Assembly (NCBI GenBank): GCA_025266875.1 | Contig: JALLLT010000019.1 | Span: forward strand, 620,001 to 684,000 | From: Fennellomyces sp. T-0311 | Taxonomy: Eukaryota; Mucoromycota; Mucoromycetes; Mucorales; Lichtheimiaceae | Reading direction: 5' to 3' | DNA: 64,000 nucleotides | Shown: one piece after another, positions 58,826-64,000 of the stretch | How positions within the stretch are numbered: position 1 is the first letter of the stretch | Layout: each line of letters opens with the position of its first letter | The notes under the pieces: generated by a model | The model's input: the letters and a program-made list of their open reading frames with translations, nothing else | Told to the model about the DNA's origin: nothing | Database searches by the model: none | Translations under genes and position numbers: made by a program

Positions 58826-59132
58826 ATACGACAACATTCACCATCCTCCTACTTTTCCGCGTTCAACCCCCCAAAAAATAGTACTTTAGAATCCTTTGTC
58901 GATCACCGGCAAGAGCTTTTTCATTTTTCTTTAATATATTTTGGTAAAAAAAAGGAAACTTACTTTTTATACAAAGTGGTGGATCTACGCGGCAAACCTA
59001 CTTCATCAGCGTACTAATGTTTTGCCGTTTGCCGGTTTGTACACACACATGGATTACTCCGTCGTTAGGCCCGATCAACCTGCACCGTTCTTCGTACAAC
59101 ATATATGCCAACGCGCCCTGTTTTGCATACGA
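58826..59132. other. Convergent 3' spacer
   Basis: 307 bp between the desaturase (+) and the Rho GEF (-) genes. Poly-A/T runs near 58935-58955 are candidate cleavage signals. No gene seen. Confidence 0.5.
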
Positions 59133-60828
59133 TTAGTCCAGTGGCCGCAGGGAATGCAGTTTCAAGAACCTTACCGTTTCTGCATGACGCATCTCTATGC
59201 ATTGCTTCTGGTCAAACGCGACCAGATACGGGTCCTGATAAACGACATATTTTGGCCGTATTTCCCAGTCGCACACATATTCGTGTTCCATCGTATACAC
59301 CATTTGATTATAACATAAGTATCCGTCGCCTACAATCCCAAGTGCCTTTTTCCGTGTTGCCGATGGTACTGATATTCGCCGTCGCATTGAACGGCCCAAG
59401 ATATCGACAATAATGAATTCGTCGTCACATGTGATCACCAACTTGTTTTGCCACGTAGAAAGGTTGGAAACGCGGGTGCCTTGGACGTCAATAGTTTTTG
59501 TAACCTTGCGTTTGCATGTGTTGTACACATGAACGAGCAAGTCGTTTCTGTCCTGATACACAACATAGTGACCGATACCATGGCAGCAGTCTGCTGTTTG
59601 TGTGATCAAATGAAAGTTGTCGTAGTGATTGATTTTGTACAACGCCAAATCGCGGGTTGTCTGGACGACGAGATAATGATGGACAACAAACAACTTGACG
59701 ACATCAATATTGTGAAGGATCCGTTCCCTGCTCGGATAAAGTGTGACGCCATACTGTGAGCCGGCCACGAGGGTTTCCTGATCGGGCAGGAGAGCAGCTG
59801 CTGTAAATGATTCCACCGATGAAGAAACTAGGGGCTCGCTCCATAAGGAGTGTCGATTCAAAGTTTGTTTGGCGTTGATAATGGCATCCAGCAGTGCGTT
59901 TGGATTCTTGAGCTGGACCGGGTACGTGATACCCCTGGGCGGGTGCGCGAGCATTATTGAAGTTTTGGAAGGAACACAAAGGAGAATGGGTAACGGAATG
60001 GCAATCACTTGAGAGGTCACAATCAAGATATAGTGATCCATGACAATGATTTCTTCATTCCTTTCGGTGGTGCAGCGGTAGATTATGGCACGATGGGGCG
60101 CGTCCATTTGCCACTTATTCCCGACCCATTTCTCCACGTCGAGCACTGCCTGACGACGTTCCAGTGTCTGCTTTAATTGTTCAAGCCAAGTTGTAATAGT
60201 GTCACGACATAACGAAAGGACTTCGTGATCGGGATGATCGTCTTCGGTGGCCGAGATTACCGCCTCGAACAATGGCGGGTATCGTTCGAGATGCTCTAAA
60301 GGTTTTCGCAAAAGCGGCCAGTGGGGTTGAGTGATACTAACAGGAAACTCCGTGCTTGTCGTCAGGAGGTATGTTGCGCGTGGCAAATTGCTGCAGTATT
60401 CCTCGTAGGTGTCGAGACTCGGTAAAAGGTAGCTGGCGAATAGATCGCTGACGGTGGGTACTAACGATTCAAAATCACGCTGGCGTTCTATGAGTGCCAG
60501 AGTCAACTTTTGATTTGTTTGACGAATTTCATCAAAGTTCTTGAATATGGCACGGATGAATTTTTTTCTAATGGCTGGGTCAATACGATCGAATTCATAT
60601 AACGGTTCCACTAGACGCTTTTGAATAATGATCATGTCGGTATAAATGGCCAAAAATATATAAATAAACTATACATACCGTGTTGAGTGACTCAAGATCT
60701 GCACGATAATGGCGCTCATTTCGTATCAATGCATATACCGCTTCTTGTCGATTTTGCTCATGCGTAGGTGTACTTTGCAAGATTTCATTTGATACGGTCG
60801 TTGCCCACGTATCTCGTTTCTTTGGCAT
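59133..60828 (-). CDS. Compact Rho guanine-nucleotide exchange factor with CNH domain (Rom/Tus-like)
   Basis: Rom2-type GEFs activate Rho1 to drive wall synthesis and polarity. Exons on the minus strand 60828-60679 and 60617-59133 encode 544 aa. The DH domain starts at about 27 (QEAVYALIRNERHYRADLES) and continues with RLVEPLYEFDRIDPAIRKKF and ESLVPTVSDLFASYLLPSLD. A reduced PH-like segment follows (HRAIIYRC, IIVMDHYILIVTSQVIAIPL). The C-terminal 240 aa form a citron-homology (CNH) beta-propeller (SFTAAALLPDQETLVAGSQYGV, HYLVVQTTRDLALY, NKLVITCDDEFIIVDI). Fungal Rom proteins are usually over 1000 aa with a DEP domain; this one is half that and lacks DEP. The only intron closes in phase 0 and removes an in-frame ATG-rich stretch. 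Confidence 0.85.
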
Positions 60829-62550
60829 TCAGCTTGTGACGATAAAACGAAAGAAAAAGAGAACCTAAAAAAAGTAACTGACCACTCCGCCTTTTGAAGC
60901 TTTCTTACATTGAATTTGACGGGTACCGGAAACCGGAATTTTCTCAGTATATAGGGCCGACCCTTTTGCCCATGTGATGTAAATTAACGCCGCTAACAGT
61001 GGCACCCCGATTGATTTGGTGGTATTCGATTACAGCCATCTTATATTGACTTGCTGCACTGTCAAATAGCTAATGTAGTATCTCTATCGTATATTGACTG
61101 TTGTGATACTTACATAAGCTGTGTTTTGCTTTTTATGGATCTTATGGAATAACTACATACGTAAAGACCAATATTCTTTGGAAGAATATGGAGTAAGGCT
61201 TAGCGTCACTGCTGCTCAGCAACAAATCATGACATCGTAAATAGTATGATATCATCGATCGATCAGCTGGTGACAGTAATTGAATAAGCAGATGCATAAT
61301 ACCGTTCTTAAGTGCAAGGATAAAGTTAGAATATTCCTTTTATTTTCCAGGCAATGCTATATCAGTGCAAGACAAGATAGTAATAAATAGTTACATACAG
61401 CGATATGTAGGGACAATGATATGTAACGATGAACAGACTACCCTTCAATTCATGTCTAGTAATGCTTTGCTGGTAAACGAGATTAGCTGAGTAGTGAATA
61501 TCATCAATCAATGATTATGAAGTGAAAGCTTGATAACCCATTTGCTACATACACTGTGGTTGACTTCTTCTCTTGTACCCGTATATATCCTCAACTATGC
61601 TGCGTGCATGAAAGAAGCGAGACTGATACCTACGAACAAATCTAAATAGACTCCACTGGCTTTCTGCACTGCCGGCACATTCACAGATCCTCAAAACCTA
61701 TGGCTCATTTTTGGAATTCCCGGTTTCAAGTTATATTCAGCTTTACAACATACGATGTATCATATTAATTAATCCGGTATGCTTCATAAAAGCATGCTAA
61801 TCAGAAAAGAGTGCTCTTCATGTCTCCTTTAAGATACTTCCGAAAACGTTCCATAGTTTCTTATAAACTTCGAAAGAAAATGTATGTACGTAAACGAGTA
61901 CACATGAAAGATCCGAAAGTAAATGACCCCTCCATACCCAGTCATCATAATATCCATTATTTTACCTTAATGGGTATCGAAGAACTTGCAATACTTTCAG
62001 CAGTAGTTTGCTCTGCATTATGCATAGAATCATTCTCGAAATGGACTGAATGCCCCAATCCGTCGATCGCAACAACATCCATTTTCAATTATCTACGGCG
62101 CGATGATATGGATATTATTTTTTTATCCACTCGAGAAAAATATTACTACACCTGGAAGTATTAGAGGAAATCAGTGAATCAAGGACTATATGTATGTTTT
62201 ACCATCTAACAAATCTGATGGTACATACTGATTATAGGGAAATAGTATATCTACTTTATAATCATCTGCGACAATATCCTGGTTTCATCTAACTCTCCTG
62301 CTGATATTCCGGGCCCACAGCTGTTTGGAGACCATAATTAATGACTTCATTGAAATCGAGTCATGCTCACTTTCTTTCGCTGAAAAGCATAACTGAGGAT
62401 GAAAAGAGCGAACCTAATAATAGACCTGAATTTCAGCCTCCTGATCCTCTGCAAAAGTTCAGAGTAAAAACATGATAGCCAAGATGTGCTGGTTCTTCGC
62501 TGAAACGAGTGAGTTGTGGTATAATTGAACTTGCAATCAAGGGATGAATC
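60829..62550. other. Gene-poor AT-rich spacer
   Basis: No recognisable gene. An open stretch at 61811-62164 (117 codons) is basic at its N-terminus and has no family. No terminal repeats or RNA genes were found. Confidence 0.4.
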
Positions 62551-62635
62551 GTACAGGTATTCGGAAGCAGTTTTAAAGCTAATCCATAGCTATAAATATC
62601 GTTTTCCCTACGTTGACAATTCGCGGTGGCTGTCG
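62551..62635 (-). pseudogene. Choice-of-anchor A gene relic, fragment 1
   Basis: Nucleotide match to the minus-strand gene at the left edge: 62558-62575 (aggtattcggaagcagtt) equals 929-946 with one difference, and 62581-62629 (aatccatagctataaatatc and following) equals 1104-1150 with few changes. The roughly 150 bp between these blocks in the intact gene are deleted here. Confidence 0.7.
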
Positions 62636-62989
62636 TTAAGTATAGTCACTTCATTTGCCAGCAATACGTCGTCACTATTATGGTGATGTAAGCTTAGTCA
62701 CTTTTATCGATACTAGTAAAGCAGATAATCGATTGATTCTGGATCTGTATCTCACAACGATTACGACATATAATGTTGTTAGATTTCCTACTTGTTGAAC
62801 CATTTCAATGTTCCTGGCGTCTCCACTTCTGGAGAACATCTGTGTTCTCTACTACTAATTACGTTCAACCCTATAGTTGGTTTATTCGAAGAGCTTACAC
62901 GAACTCCAGAAGTTAGTGTCGCTTGAGGAAAGGTAGCTTACAGCGATCTCAATTACTAATATAAGTATGGCACTATTACTTGTTACGCG

Positions 62990-63345
62990 TTCAGATTCAA
63001 TGCAGCGAGAAGATTGCTCATTCTTAAGAAAACCCATGACTTCACATATGGATGTTATCGGGGATCCTTTCATCTTACTGTTTACGATCCTCCTGAACTT
63101 TCAAGTTTTTCGTCTACTGATATTTCCTAGGCGTCTTGGCCTCCTGAGACTACCATCACCGTCGCAGAACCTACCACGAAGACAGCTGCTACTTGGACAT
63201 TGATATCTACCGCGACATTCACTCCTGAAACATCTGTAGAAACCCTTACATCAGCTTTACAGACCATGGTAACCAGCACTATGGTACATACTCTCGCAGC
63301 ATATGGCCGTCATACCCATAGTTACGGGATAGTTCGCTCAGATAG
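62990..63345 (+). pseudogene. Choice-of-anchor A gene relic, fragment 2 (Thr-rich stalk)
   Basis: Reads DFTYGCYRGSFHLTVYDPPEL, then SWPPETTITVAEPTTKTAA and STATFTPETSVETLTSAL. This parallels DFKCGSYQGCFPVADYEPPEP and the Thr-rich stalk of the gene at 1-1517. A stop (TAG about 63129) and frame breaks show it is dead. It is on the opposite strand from fragment 1, so the paralogue was rearranged as well as degraded. Confidence 0.65.
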
Positions 63346-64000
63346 AGAAATTGTCGGTTTTTTTTTTTTTGCACAATTGATACACATGGATGTTGATAAT
63401 ATAGTGTAGTACCCATTGCTTAGGTCAAAATCACCTAAAATCATTGCTCAGGCCGTACACTCTGGTTGAGCTTAGGATCGACAAGAAGGCAAGCAATACC
63501 CTGGGTAGCGATCCAAATGACATATTCAAAAGCCTATCCTCCACAACTGGGTACACTGTATTTAAAATCATTTTGCACAGGATCGGCAATATTGCTTGGC
63601 ATAAACTGTGATACGTAGGTCTAACTTTATTCCACAGTAGCAGACATAACAAACAGATCAGCTGCATAGTATGAAGTGACTCAGTGCAACAAGGGGAAGA
63701 AAGCAGTATTATGCACGACCGACCGTGCCATATCGTGGCTTTGAATATCTACTCAGACGAAGGATCACAGTAAAAATGTCGTGCAATCGTTTACACTCAG
63801 ACAGTGAGTTCTTTTGGCTTTTAGCCCGCACTTGTCTAAAAGCTGAACCTCGGCCCACTATTGAATGAGGGGCAAGTTGGGTTAATTCTGCATAAGCCGG
63901 GGATAGAGTGTTGTTTCACATCTTTGAGGCGCTTGATTCATTGTACAAGGAATTCTATCAGTTCATTTACATGAGAAACTATATTGATGGATTTGTGCAG
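63346..64000. other. Right-edge spacer
   Basis: No recognisable gene or repeat; a poly-T run at 63358-63370 and short ORFs only. Confidence 0.4.

Overview
The window is eukaryotic and fungal. Nearly every gene is split by short introns (about 50-160 nt) with GTAAGT-like donors, CTAAC/CTAAT-like branch points and TAG/CAG acceptors. No prokaryotic signals, rRNA or convincing tRNA were seen. The gene set points to Mucoromycota, probably Mucorales: a cytochrome-b5 front-end (delta-6 type) desaturase, a GT10 fucosyltransferase, a choice-of-anchor A surface protein and an Ftr1 iron permease. That placement is inference. I assembled exons by hand; lengths and phases close for the models given.

Layout. 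1-1517 (-): secreted choice-of-anchor A/Thr-rich protein cut by the left edge. 2690-3695: dead HET-domain gene. 4804-6042 (+): Yap/Pap1-type bZIP. 6321-7076 (+): P/Q-rich protein of unknown role. 7462-8605 (-) derlin and 8988-10290 (+) Ftr1 share a divergent promoter. 12117-14486 (+): CDC45. 15779-17487 (+): intact HET gene. 17877-21159 (-): F-BAR/SH3 cytokinesis protein. 22305-23458 (+): GH16 Crh-like wall enzyme with a GPI-like tail behind a stop. 23808-25431 (+): anillin-like PH protein. 25588-27162 (-): AAAP amino-acid transporter.

27163-38085 is gene-poor. It holds only eIF2-beta (32160-33374), a 162-bp palindromic element, and a HET pseudogene split by a young LINE fragment with a 13-bp target duplication. 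38086-39815 (+): second intact HET gene. 40050-41516 (-): GT10 fucosyltransferase. 41517-47010: repeat zone with a TA-flanked MITE, one arm of a ~1.15-kb inverted duplication and another HET relic. 47011-49250 (+): importin-alpha-like protein without an IBB. 49558-51129 (+): monocarboxylate-type MFS transporter. 51430-52587: second arm of the inverted duplication. 54350-55663 (-): CaM-kinase. 57215-58825 (+): desaturase. 59133-60828 (-): compact Rho GEF. 60829-64000: gene-poor, ending in scrambled relics of a paralogue of the left-edge gene.

Housekeeping genes (CDC45, eIF2-beta, derlin, importin-like) alternate with a fast-evolving accessory layer of HET genes, their relics and small transposons. 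Three genes bear on septation, polarity and wall building (F-BAR/SH3, anillin-like, Rho1-type GEF), with a Crh-like transglycosylase among them. The most novel-looking content is the lineage-specific HET family with a shared unnamed C-terminal block, apparently turning over by birth and death.
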